A DNA stretch of 64,000 nucleotides from Geothrix sp. (GTDB lineage: Bacteria > Acidobacteriota > Holophagae > Holophagales > Holophagaceae). The DNA is taken from NCBI RefSeq assembly GCF_020622065.1, contig NZ_JAHRYQ010000002.1, positions 555,905 through 619,904 of the forward strand, given 5' to 3'. Shown here one piece after another: positions 1-6,813 of the stretch. Each line of letters begins with the position of its first letter. The stretch's first letter is position 1. The notes below the pieces were generated by a model that was not told the DNA's origin, ran no database searches, and was given only the letters and a program-made list of their open reading frames with translations. Both the position numbers and the translations under genes were made by a program.

Positions 1-841
1 GCACCAGTGAACGGACCGCCGAGCGGAGGCGCCCCTTGGCCCGCACCTCCAGCGGCACCGGGCGGAAGGCCGGGGCGTCGGCTCCGGCCGCCAGCGCCCG
101 GAAATCCTGGCCTGCCAGCGCGAAGAGCCGGATCGCGGTGGCCTCCGTGATCCAACCCTGCATCGCGCCGGATTGCCCCGAACCCGCCCGCTGGAAGCGC
201 TCCTGGGTCCAGCCGTTCCGCACCACGGGCCAGCCGTAGCCGGCGGAGGCGGCCGTGTGCACCAGCAGGGCGCCTGCCGCCCCCCGGCGGCGGGCTTCCT
301 CGAACTTGTAGGTCCACCGCCCGTAGAAATTCTCTGGTTCGCAGCAGAGGGGCATGGGCGGCCCCGCGTGCCGGTCGCCTACGAGCATGACGAGGATGCG
401 GCCCCGCACATCCAGGCCCTTGTAGTCGTCCCGGCTGCCATCGGCCGCGATGCCGTGGCCCACGAACACCAGCGGCGCATCCACGGCCAGGGCGTCCTCC
501 GCCGCGGCTGCGCCCATCACCAGATCGGTGCCCAGGGCCGGAGTCAGGGCGCCCTTGGCCCCCTCGAAGCCCAGGCTGCTGGCGGCAACATCCAGCCGGA
601 GGCCCGAGAGGCGCACCGCCTGCCGGTAGCTGAGGCCATCTGCGGGCTGAAGGCCCAGCACCTGCAGCTGGGTCTCCAGGTAACGCACGGCCAGGTCCCC
701 GCCCCGTTGTCCTGTGCCCCGGCCCTCCAGCACATCATCCGCCAGGAAGGCGAGGTGGGCCCGGAGGGCGGCCTCGTCCACCCCCGGCCCCTGGGCCGCC
801 AGGGCAAGGCAGGCGAGAACGGCACAGAACAGGGATCGCAC
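1..841 (-). CDS. M28-type zinc peptidase with PA domain, N-terminal part (cut by window edge)
   Basis: The minus-strand frame opens with a GTG at 841-839, preceded by GGAGG at good spacing, and stays open to the window edge, giving about 280 residues. The first 17 or so residues are a short hydrophobic signal peptide (RSLFCAVLACLALA), so the product is probably secreted. The next stretch, with FLADDVLEGRGTG and a following helix, is typical of the N-terminus of PA-domain M28 aminopeptidases, and the middle looks like the PA insert (VFVGHGIAADG). The zinc ligands would lie beyond the window, so activity cannot be judged. It starts 31 bp after tatC and is probably cotranscribed. The family call rests on the N-terminal pattern only. 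Confidence 0.7.
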   Translation of the reverse strand, partial: MRSLFCAVLACLALAAQGPGVDEAALRAHLAFLADDVLEGRGTGQRGGDLAVRYLETQLQVLGLQPADGLSYRQAVRLSGLRLDVAASSLGFEGAKGALTPALGTDLVMGAAAAEDALAVDAPLVFVGHGIAADGSRDDYKGLDVRGRILVMLVGDRHAGPPMPLCCEPENFYGRWTYKFEEARRRGAAGALLVHTAASAGYGWPVVRNGWTQERFQRAGSGQSGAMQGWITEATAIRLFALAGQDFRALAAGADAPAFRPVPLEVRAKGRLRSAVRSLV

Positions 842-872
842 GGGGCCTCCGGAGATCCGACCATTGTGCGGC

Positions 873-1643
873 CTATTTGGGCCGGCGGGGTTCAGCGGCC
901 CAGGCGACGGCGACGGAGATGAAGTAGAGGCCGAGGAGGACCACGCTGAAGAAGATGGTGGTGACGACGACATCGCCGGGGGTGAAGAAGGCGCTGAAGA
1001 TCAGGATGGCCATGGTGGCGTGGCGCCAGTACTTCAGCATCAGGCGGGCGGTCACGATGCGGAATTTCGCCAGGAAGAAGAACAGGACGGGCAGCTCGAA
1101 CATCACGCCGGTGATGAGCGTGGTGGAGATGAAGAGGTCGAGGTAGTCCGAGACATGGAGGTTGGCGCGCAGTCCCGCGGCGGCGGCCTCCTGGAAGAGG
1201 ATGTCGCCCAGGAACTTGAAGGCCTGGAAGTAGGCGAAGGCCGACCCGGCCAGGAAGCAGCCCGAGGTGACCACCACGAAGGGGATGACGAGGCGGCGCT
1301 CCTTGGGCAGCAGGCCGGGCCGGATGAAGGCCCAGAGCTGGTAGAAGAGGAGCGGCGCGGCGAGGAAGGCGGCGGCCCAGAGGGAGAGCCGCATCATGCT
1401 GAAGAAGGGCTCGGTGAGATCCGTGAAGGCGAAGGGCTGGAGCTCGGCGGCGGCCTTGCCGGTCTGGCGGGCCATGGCGTCGAGGAAGGGCTTCTGGGCC
1501 CAGGTCCAGAGCTTGAATCGGAAGGCGTAGGTCGCCGCGAAACACACGGCCACGATGAGGAGCGAGCGCACGATGCGCACCCGCAGCTCCTGCAGGTGCT
1601 CCCAGAAGCTCATCTTGTCGGGCGGCGCGGCCGGCGTGGGCAT
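873..1643 (-). CDS. tatC: Sec-independent protein translocase TatC
   Basis: A 256-residue integral membrane protein with about six hydrophobic segments. TatC is the inner-membrane receptor of the twin-arginine pathway and binds the RR signal of folded cofactor-containing proteins. The N-terminus MSFWEHLQELRVRIVRSL is the hallmark TatC motif, with the conserved Glu and Arg residues, and the segment around FTDLTEPFF also fits the family. Translation may begin at the ATG at 1643 or at the internal MSFWEHL methionine ten residues later. It lies downstream of a Tat-exported flavoprotein and its cytochrome, with tatA on the far side of that pair, which suggests a Tat set serving this locus. No tatB is seen here. 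Confidence 0.95.
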   Translation of the reverse strand: MPTPAAPPDKMSFWEHLQELRVRIVRSLLIVAVCFAATYAFRFKLWTWAQKPFLDAMARQTGKAAAELQPFAFTDLTEPFFSMMRLSLWAAAFLAAPLLFYQLWAFIRPGLLPKERRLVIPFVVVTSGCFLAGSAFAYFQAFKFLGDILFQEAAAAGLRANLHVSDYLDLFISTTLITGVMFELPVLFFFLAKFRIVTARLMLKYWRHATMAILIFSAFFTPGDVVVTTIFFSVVLLGLYFISVAVAWAAEPRRPK

Positions 1644-1793
1644 GGTGTCCGATCAGAAAAGCGCCCAACCCCGAGGGAGGCCGGGCGGTGGCGGTTCAGG
1701 CTGGGGCGGGAGGGTCCATCCGCGGAGGAAGATCGGCCGGATCAGCGTCCCTTCAGGGCCGGGTCACGGAAGGCGATGGCCACCTGGGTCGCC

Positions 1794-1827
1794 GGGCGAG
1801 GATGGGGTGCATGCCCCACCCTCGCCC
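1794..1827 (-). terminator. Hairpin downstream of the cytochrome gene
   Basis: Two 14-base arms (1794-1807 and 1814-1827) pair around a 6-base loop. On minus-strand RNA the only imperfect pair is a G-U wobble. It starts 10 bp past the cytochrome stop codon and about 150 bp before tatC. No U tract follows, so it may be a 3' stabiliser or a Rho-assisted stop rather than a simple intrinsic terminator. Confidence 0.6.
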
Positions 1828-1837
1828 GAGCCCTGGA

Positions 1838-2221
1838 TCAAGGCACTTTGAAATTGAACTTGTGGCAGGGGAGGCAGAGGTTTTCCGAGGTCATGTGCTC
1901 GTGGTGGCAGCGGTTGCAATCGGCCTCGGTACCGAAGTGCCGGTTTTCGTGAGGATTCGTCGGCTTGACCTGGGCGGTCCGAGCGGCGAGTGCCTTCGTG
2001 TCGCCATGGCAACCGAGGCACTGCTGCATCGCAACCACCGACTTCTTGGGGGCCTTGCCGTGGCACTGGGCGCAGGTGATTCCCTGGCCGGCATGCTTGG
2101 AGGTGCGTGTAGCCTGGCCCTTCGCGGCGGTCCCGGCGGCGGCCAGGCCGCCTCCGGACAGGGCGGTCAAGAGCAGAACGAGGAGTGCGGCGGCGGGCTT
2201 TGGAACAGTCGTGCGTTTCAT
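1838..2221 (-). CDS. Secreted tetraheme cytochrome c (c3-like), partner of the flavoprotein
   Basis: A 127-residue protein with a signal peptide (residues 1-30: two Lys/Arg, hydrophobic core, small residues) and four CxxCH heme-binding motifs starting near residues 50, 68, 102 and 116. Extra histidines near 43, 91, 95 and 107 could be distal ligands. Size and heme spacing fit the small tetraheme cytochromes that pass electrons to flavoprotein reductases, equivalent to the N-terminal domain of Shewanella flavocytochrome c3. The start at 2221 is chosen because GGGAGAAG precedes it; an ATG four codons upstream is possible. It follows the flavoprotein gene by 118 bp. The likely role is electron delivery in the periplasm; partnership is inferred from adjacency. 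Confidence 0.9.
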   Translation of the reverse strand: MKRTTVPKPAAALLVLLLTALSGGGLAAAGTAAKGQATRTSKHAGQGITCAQCHGKAPKKSVVAMQQCLGCHGDTKALAARTAQVKPTNPHENRHFGTEADCNRCHHEHMTSENLCLPCHKFNFKVP

Positions 2222-2293
2222 GTCTTCTCCCATCGTGGCGGCTTCTGGGGAAGCGGTCGGGGCGATTCCCCAGCTTGAAATGGATCGTCGGAT

Positions 2294-2329
2294 GGATGTC
2301 CCCGGGGAGCGGGCCCCCTGGGGACATCC
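2294..2329 (-). terminator. Intercistronic hairpin between flavoprotein and cytochrome genes
   Basis: A perfect 10-base inverted repeat (2294-2303 with 2320-2329) with a further G/C-rich inner pairing sits in the 118 bp between the flavoprotein stop and the cytochrome start. There is no U run. It could be a partial terminator or an mRNA stability or processing element that sets different amounts of the two partners. Confidence 0.55.
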
Positions 2330-2339
2330 GGAGCTTGGC

Positions 2340-4025
2340 CTACAGCTTTGCGACATGCCTTCCGGTGAGGTACCCGAAGGTGTAGCAGCGTCCCAGCGAG
2401 AGGCCGAAGACGGTGAGCGGATAGTCCACCCCGCCGTAGAACCCGCCACCGAGGTTGCCGATCAGGAAGAGCCCCTTGATGGGCTTGCCCTCGGCGTTCA
2501 GGGCCTGGTGGTTTTCGTCCACCAGCATGCCCGAGCAGATGGCCGAGACACGGACGCGGCGGTGGATCCCGTAGAACGGGGCCTTGACGACCGGGATCAG
2601 GCGGTCGGCAGGCTTGCCGAAATCGCTGTCCTTGCCCGAGGCGACCACCTCGTTGTAGCGCTTGACGGTGGCCGCCAGAATCGCCGGATCCGCCTCGATC
2701 TTCCGGGCGAGTTCCTCGATCGTGTCGGCCACATGCGTGTTGACCTGTGACTCGAATACGCCCTTCTTGGGACTCGGATCGTCGGGCATGTAGTTCTTCA
2801 GGCCCTCGGGCGGGACCAGCTTGCCCGGCCAGGTCGCGGCCTGGGTCATGTAGTTCGAGTCGAAGATCTGGGAGTAGTGCCCGGCATTCTCCGCGTCGCG
2901 AAGGTAGTTGTTCAGCAGGGACATCTCGACGGTCTCGTTCACGAACCGCCGGCCCTTGCGGTCCACGGCCAGGAACGGCATGTCGCACATGGAGGCCGGA
3001 CCCGCGTCAAAGTCGTGCAGCATCTTGGTGTGGCCGATGGGCTCAATGACCCCGCCGGCCCAGTAGGCCAGGGCGAAGCCGTCGCCGGTCTTGTCAAGTT
3101 GCTTGCGCCCCAGGTGCTTCACATCGGGCACGAAGTAGTCGGACATGGCCTTGTTGTTCTGGTAGTCGCCCGTGGCCAGGATCACGCCCTTCTTGGCCAG
3201 GAATTTCGTGTATTTGCCGTTGGAGCCCTTGGCGATCACGCCCATGACTTCGCCGGCCTTGTTCTGCACCAGCTGGACGGCAGGCATGAGGTAGAAGAAC
3301 CGGACACCGGCTTTCTCGGCGGTCTTGGCCAGGTGGCGCATGCCGTCGCCCGTGGTGTAGGGTTTCGGCCCGAAGAAAGAGGTGACATAGCCCATGCTGT
3401 AGCCGTTGACCTTGAGGATGGCCCGCTGGGCGGGGCTTCCCTGATCCACGACGGGGGACCCCCCCTGCCTGGCGCGGTCGATGACCCACCGAACGGCCTC
3501 GCCCGAGTGGTAGGCCCACTGCCGGATGAGCTTGGGATTGCAGCGGTGGTTGCTGTCGGCGATGAGCCTGGCGACCAGCGCCTCGACACCGGCCTTCTCG
3601 CTCGTGGCCAGATCAACGCCGGATCCCGTGTTCCCCTGGGAGAGGGCGAAGGGCGCCTTCTGGATCACCGCGACCTTGGCGCCGTTCTCAGCCGCCGAGA
3701 GGGCCGCCGGAACGCCCGAGGCGCCCGCACCGACCACGACGACATCGAAGGTCAGGGTCTCCGCGATCTCGCGGTCGCGGATGGGCTTCGGTTTCGGCAG
3801 GAAGGAGAGCGTCGCCCCGCCATCCGAGCTCGTCGCGACCTCCAGGTCCTTGGTTTTCGTGGTGCCCGCGGCCACGGCCGGCAGGCTGGAAAGCCCGAAT
3901 AGGCCCGCGGCGGCGGCGCCTCCCGCCGCCCGCGACAGGAAGCTCCGGCGCGAGAGGCCGTTTTCGATCACCTGCTTCGTGTACTGATCTGTTTCCTTGT
4001 CTTCCTGGAAATGTTCCTGGCTCAT
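2340..4025 (-). CDS. Tat-exported FAD-dependent reductase (fumarate reductase/urocanate reductase-like flavoprotein subunit)
   Basis: A 561-residue flavoprotein. Residues 24-31 (LSRRSFLSR region) followed by an Ala/Gly-rich hydrophobic stretch form a clear twin-arginine signal, so it is exported folded with FAD. The FAD-binding motif GAGASG lies near residue 99, TTGDGM near 223 and KTGDGFALA near 311, all typical of the FAD_binding_2 fumarate reductase/KstD superfamily. A strong AGGAGGAA site supports the start. By hand comparison with Shewanella flavocytochrome c, the positions of the catalytic Arg (after RRFVNE, near 367), the substrate His and the second Arg are occupied by other residues, so fumarate is unlikely. 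No cytochrome domain is fused; the tetraheme cytochrome is a separate downstream gene. Substrate unknown. Confidence 0.88.
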   Translation of the reverse strand: MSQEHFQEDKETDQYTKQVIENGLSRRSFLSRAAGGAAAAGLFGLSSLPAVAAGTTKTKDLEVATSSDGGATLSFLPKPKPIRDREIAETLTFDVVVVGAGASGVPAALSAAENGAKVAVIQKAPFALSQGNTGSGVDLATSEKAGVEALVARLIADSNHRCNPKLIRQWAYHSGEAVRWVIDRARQGGSPVVDQGSPAQRAILKVNGYSMGYVTSFFGPKPYTTGDGMRHLAKTAEKAGVRFFYLMPAVQLVQNKAGEVMGVIAKGSNGKYTKFLAKKGVILATGDYQNNKAMSDYFVPDVKHLGRKQLDKTGDGFALAYWAGGVIEPIGHTKMLHDFDAGPASMCDMPFLAVDRKGRRFVNETVEMSLLNNYLRDAENAGHYSQIFDSNYMTQAATWPGKLVPPEGLKNYMPDDPSPKKGVFESQVNTHVADTIEELARKIEADPAILAATVKRYNEVVASGKDSDFGKPADRLIPVVKAPFYGIHRRVRVSAICSGMLVDENHQALNAEGKPIKGLFLIGNLGGGFYGGVDYPLTVFGLSLGRCYTFGYLTGRHVAKL

Positions 4026-4100
4026 GCCTCATTCCTCCTGAGTGGACGGGTTCATGTCACAGCACGCCGGGCAGGCTGGTTTCCCCGCCCCGCGGCCTGG

Positions 4101-4286
4101 CTACTTGACCTTCGCCTCGGGGGCGACGGATTCCTTGGCCGAGTCCGTGATCTCGCGGCCGGCCTTCTTGAATTCCTGAATGCTCTTGCCCAGCGACTTG
4201 CCCAGTTCGGGCAGCCGCGATGGGCCGAAGAAGACCAGCAGCGCGACGCCGATCAGAAGAATTTCAGTCATGCCTAGATTGCCCAT
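4101..4286 (-). CDS. tatA: Twin-arginine translocase subunit TatA/TatE
   Basis: A 61-residue protein with one N-terminal membrane helix (TEILLIGVALLVFFG), the FGP hinge with SRLPELGKSLGKS, and an amphipathic helix plus charged tail, all diagnostic of TatA, the pore-forming Tat subunit. The start at 4286 is chosen because GGAG lies 6-7 bases upstream; a TTG four codons earlier is possible. It sits 75 bp upstream of the flavoprotein gene and downstream of the porin, so it should be coexpressed with the reductase whose RR signal it would serve. Confidence 0.95.
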   Translation of the reverse strand: MGNLGMTEILLIGVALLVFFGPSRLPELGKSLGKSIQEFKKAGREITDSAKESVAPEAKVK

Positions 4287-4326
4287 GGCGTGCTCCAAAA
4301 AGGGGGTGTGTCTGGTCGTGGAGCCG

Positions 4327-4364
4327 GGGCGCGGGTGCCCTCACCGGGGGAGTCCCCCGCGCCC
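4327..4364 (-). terminator. Hairpin between porin and tatA
   Basis: A 9-base outer stem (4327-4335 with 4356-4364) lies 9 bp past the porin stop; an alternative inner stem of six pairs (4345-4350 with 4354-4359) overlaps it. On the minus strand a run of five T follows about 30 bases later, just before the tatA ribosome binding site. Probably a terminator or attenuator between the porin and the reductase genes. Confidence 0.5.
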
Positions 4365-4373
4365 GGCGTCCCG

Positions 4374-5633
4374 TCAGAAGGTGTAGAGGATGCCCAGGCC
4401 GAAGCCTGTGGTGGAGGCGCCGGGGGCGACCCTGCCCACGGGCGGGAACAGCGCGTAGGTGGCGGATCGCTCGTTGGTCATCCCGTAGACGGAGGTGTAG
4501 AGATCCGCCGTCTTCGTCAGGCTGTAGGTGTACCCCGCGCTCCACTGGGAACCGCCCAGCCCGTTCGTCGTCGTCGGACCGCCGCCCACCAGCTTGGCGC
4601 TGCCCGCGTTGGCCTTGCCGTAGGCACCGAACACCTGATGGGCACCCCAGCGCTGCTGCAGCAGCAGGTACCAGGCGTCACGCTCATAGTGATTCACCTT
4701 CCCCACCACGGTGTCGTCCGTGTCGTAGCTCAGCCGCTCCACGATGGCCGACACCCGCGTGCCTGTGCTGAAGGCGTAGCTCGCCACCAGCTCATGGCCC
4801 ACATCCTTGGAGCCGGTATTCGTGGCCGTCGCTCCGGCCGATCCGCCCAGCTGCGCCAGGCCGAAGTAGTCGTTGTGCTGCTCGAATCCATAGCTGATGT
4901 TGAAGGCCCCGGCCTTGTAGCTCAGCAGCGCCGACCACAGATCCGGACTGGCCGAAGGCGCCGTTGCCGTGGCCGTGGTCTTGCCCTCGTTCACCGAGTA
5001 GGCGATCCGGCCCGAGAAACCGTTCACCACGGGGCTCCAGTACTGGATGCTGTTCCCCTGGCGGCGGTTGAAGGCGGCGTCTGCCGCAGTATTCGCCCGA
5101 CCGTTCTGGGTGGTGGTCCCGGGCACATTGAAGCCAGGATTGGCCGTCAGCGCGTTGTCAAAGGGGTTCAGGCCCCGCAGCGCGCCCACGAACAGCAGGG
5201 GATATTTGTAGGGCGTGTCCCAGTTCCCGTAGAACACCCGGCCCCAGCTGCCCTCGAGGCCCAGAGCACTGTTGCGGCTGGTGAGGCTGTTGGGCGCATC
5301 CCCGTCGGGGCTGACGGCGCTCTCGATCTGCCAGATGATCTTCAGGTCCTCGTTCACCTTGTAGCTGCCCTTGAAGCCCAGATTCGAGGTGCCCGAGGTC
5401 ATGCGATTCCGACCCGGCAGGTTGCCCAGGTCGCCGGTGTAGGCCGAGGCCGCCACCTGGGTGGCGCCGCCGTTGGCCGGGGACAGGCCCGGCGCGGTCG
5501 CCCCGCTGGTCTTCACATGATCCAGAAACGGCAGGAAGGTGCCGTAGATCTGCACATCACTCGCCTGCGCCGCCAAACCCAGCGGCAGCGCGCACGCTCC
5601 GACCAGGGTGAAAAGAAGGGTTCTCGATGTCAC
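4374..5633 (-). CDS. Outer-membrane porin (Gram-negative general porin type)
   Basis: A 419-residue protein starting at GTG behind GGAGG. Residues 1-24 are a signal peptide ending LAAQA, followed by SDVQIYGTF, the usual first strand of trimeric general porins of the kind common in Betaproteobacteria. Alternating hydrophobic residues run throughout, the segment LKIIWQIESAV fits the family, and the chain ends in Phe (GILYTF), the C-terminal signal for outer-membrane insertion. The strain is therefore didermic. Position between an AraC regulator and the Tat/flavocytochrome genes suggests it admits the acceptor that the reductase uses; that link is inference. Confidence 0.9.
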   Translation of the reverse strand: MTSRTLLFTLVGACALPLGLAAQASDVQIYGTFLPFLDHVKTSGATAPGLSPANGGATQVAASAYTGDLGNLPGRNRMTSGTSNLGFKGSYKVNEDLKIIWQIESAVSPDGDAPNSLTSRNSALGLEGSWGRVFYGNWDTPYKYPLLFVGALRGLNPFDNALTANPGFNVPGTTTQNGRANTAADAAFNRRQGNSIQYWSPVVNGFSGRIAYSVNEGKTTATATAPSASPDLWSALLSYKAGAFNISYGFEQHNDYFGLAQLGGSAGATATNTGSKDVGHELVASYAFSTGTRVSAIVERLSYDTDDTVVGKVNHYERDAWYLLLQQRWGAHQVFGAYGKANAGSAKLVGGGPTTTNGLGGSQWSAGYTYSLTKTADLYTSVYGMTNERSATYALFPPVGRVAPGASTTGFGLGILYTF

Positions 5634-5829
5634 GACAGACCTCCGTCCGGTTGCTTAAAAGCAACATTTATATGATTTTGAGTTAATAACTACCCATGGG
5701 TTCTCAATGCCCACGGCATGGCCAGAGATTAGCTCCGGAACGCCTTTTCCTCCTGGTACCCGGCGACCAATTATTGGTAAATCCCGTACCCGAGGAACCC
5801 GAGATGCCCTGACGGCACCATCGCGTGAT
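5634..5829 (-). promoter_or_regulatory. AT-rich control region with three palindromes upstream of the porin gene
   Basis: This 196-bp gap is far richer in A and T than its surroundings. It contains inverted repeats at 5651-5664 (TTGCTT-AA-AAGCAA), 5692-5701 (ACCCATGGGT, perfect) and 5766-5778 (ACCAA-TTA-TTGGT). On the minus strand a TATAAA-like box lies near 5670. These are candidate operators for the adjacent AraC-type regulator or a redox regulator. No experiment or consensus match supports a particular protein. Confidence 0.5.
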
Positions 5830-6693
5830 TCAGTTTCTCGCTCCCGGCGCAGGCTGGATCAGGATCCGCGACTTCCGGAACTGGGAAGGGGTTTCCCCCG
5901 AGACCTTCCGGAAGGCCTTCGTGAAGTTCGACTGGTCCTCGCAACCCAGTTCGGCGGCGATCTGCTGGATGCTCAGGTCGGAGTGGAGCAGCAGCCGCTT
6001 CGCCTCCAGCATGGAGCGTTCAAGGATGAGAATCTGCGGAGTCTTGCCGAGAATGAGCCTGCAGGCTGAACTCAGGCGGCGCGCGGTGCAGCGCAGCTTC
6101 CTCGCGTAGAACTCCACCTCCTTCTCCGCGGCGAAGCTTTCGTCCAGCTGCCTCAGGAAAGCCTGGAAGAGCTTGAAGTCGGAACTTCGGTGGGCCTGCT
6201 TGTGGGCAGCCTGTTCGCGGATCCGCCCCTGGAGCAGGTGAAGGAAGGCCGAGAGCAGGTGGCGCAGCACCGGGCGCGACTCGTCGTTTCTGAGCTTGCC
6301 GAGATCCCACAGGAGCCGGGCCAGGGTCGAGGCCTGCTGGAACAGTTCGTCCTTGGGTAGCGGAAGGTTCGGCGAGGCGAGAAAATCCGAGAACAGCCAC
6401 GAGGCGTCCTCGTCCAGGAACTCCTCGTCGAAATCGAACATCCACCCCTCATCCTGAGCATCCGGCAGGTAGAGGTGCTTCTTCCCCTTGGGCACCAGCA
6501 TCACCCATGGGCCGTGGATCCGGGTCTCCTCACCGTCCACCCAGTGGGTGCCGGTCCCCTCCGTGATGAAGAAGACCTGGTGGAAGGCATGGCAGTGGGG
6601 CACCGGTTCCCCCAGGCGCCAGTTCAGGTTGCTGCGTTCATCAAGGGGCCAGACGGTAAAGAGCGTGTCCATGGAGGTGCTTTCGAAGAACAT
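5830..6693 (-). CDS. AraC/XylS-family transcriptional regulator
   Basis: A 287-residue regulator. The N-terminal half is a cupin-like sensor (PVPHCHAFHQVFFITEGTG, then the LVPKGKKHLYLP strand). The C-terminal 100 residues hold two helix-turn-helix motifs; the second, LSIQQIAAELGCEDQSNFTK followed by AFRKVSGETPSQFR, is the family signature. It lies immediately upstream of the porin in the same direction and is the obvious candidate to control the porin-Tat-flavocytochrome genes, perhaps in response to the acceptor. The start is uncertain: ATG at 6693 or the internal Met (MDTLFTVWPL) seven codons later, neither with a good ribosome binding site. Confidence 0.92.
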   Translation of the reverse strand: MFFESTSMDTLFTVWPLDERSNLNWRLGEPVPHCHAFHQVFFITEGTGTHWVDGEETRIHGPWVMLVPKGKKHLYLPDAQDEGWMFDFDEEFLDEDASWLFSDFLASPNLPLPKDELFQQASTLARLLWDLGKLRNDESRPVLRHLLSAFLHLLQGRIREQAAHKQAHRSSDFKLFQAFLRQLDESFAAEKEVEFYARKLRCTARRLSSACRLILGKTPQILILERSMLEAKRLLLHSDLSIQQIAAELGCEDQSNFTKAFRKVSGETPSQFRKSRILIQPAPGARN

Positions 6694-6813
6694 AGATGCC
6701 GTCTAGATCATTTTTGACGAAAGTGTTGTCACTTACAAGCACATGACCTGACTCAACGATCCGGATCCTTCCCGCGTAAGCTGCCTGGACCCCTCACGAG
6801 CCCGGAGCGTCGC

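Noticed and set aside
714-1952. A 412-codon plus-strand frame opposite tatC
   Set aside because: Glu/Gly-rich and low complexity, antisense to a clear TatC. It is a GC-driven shadow.
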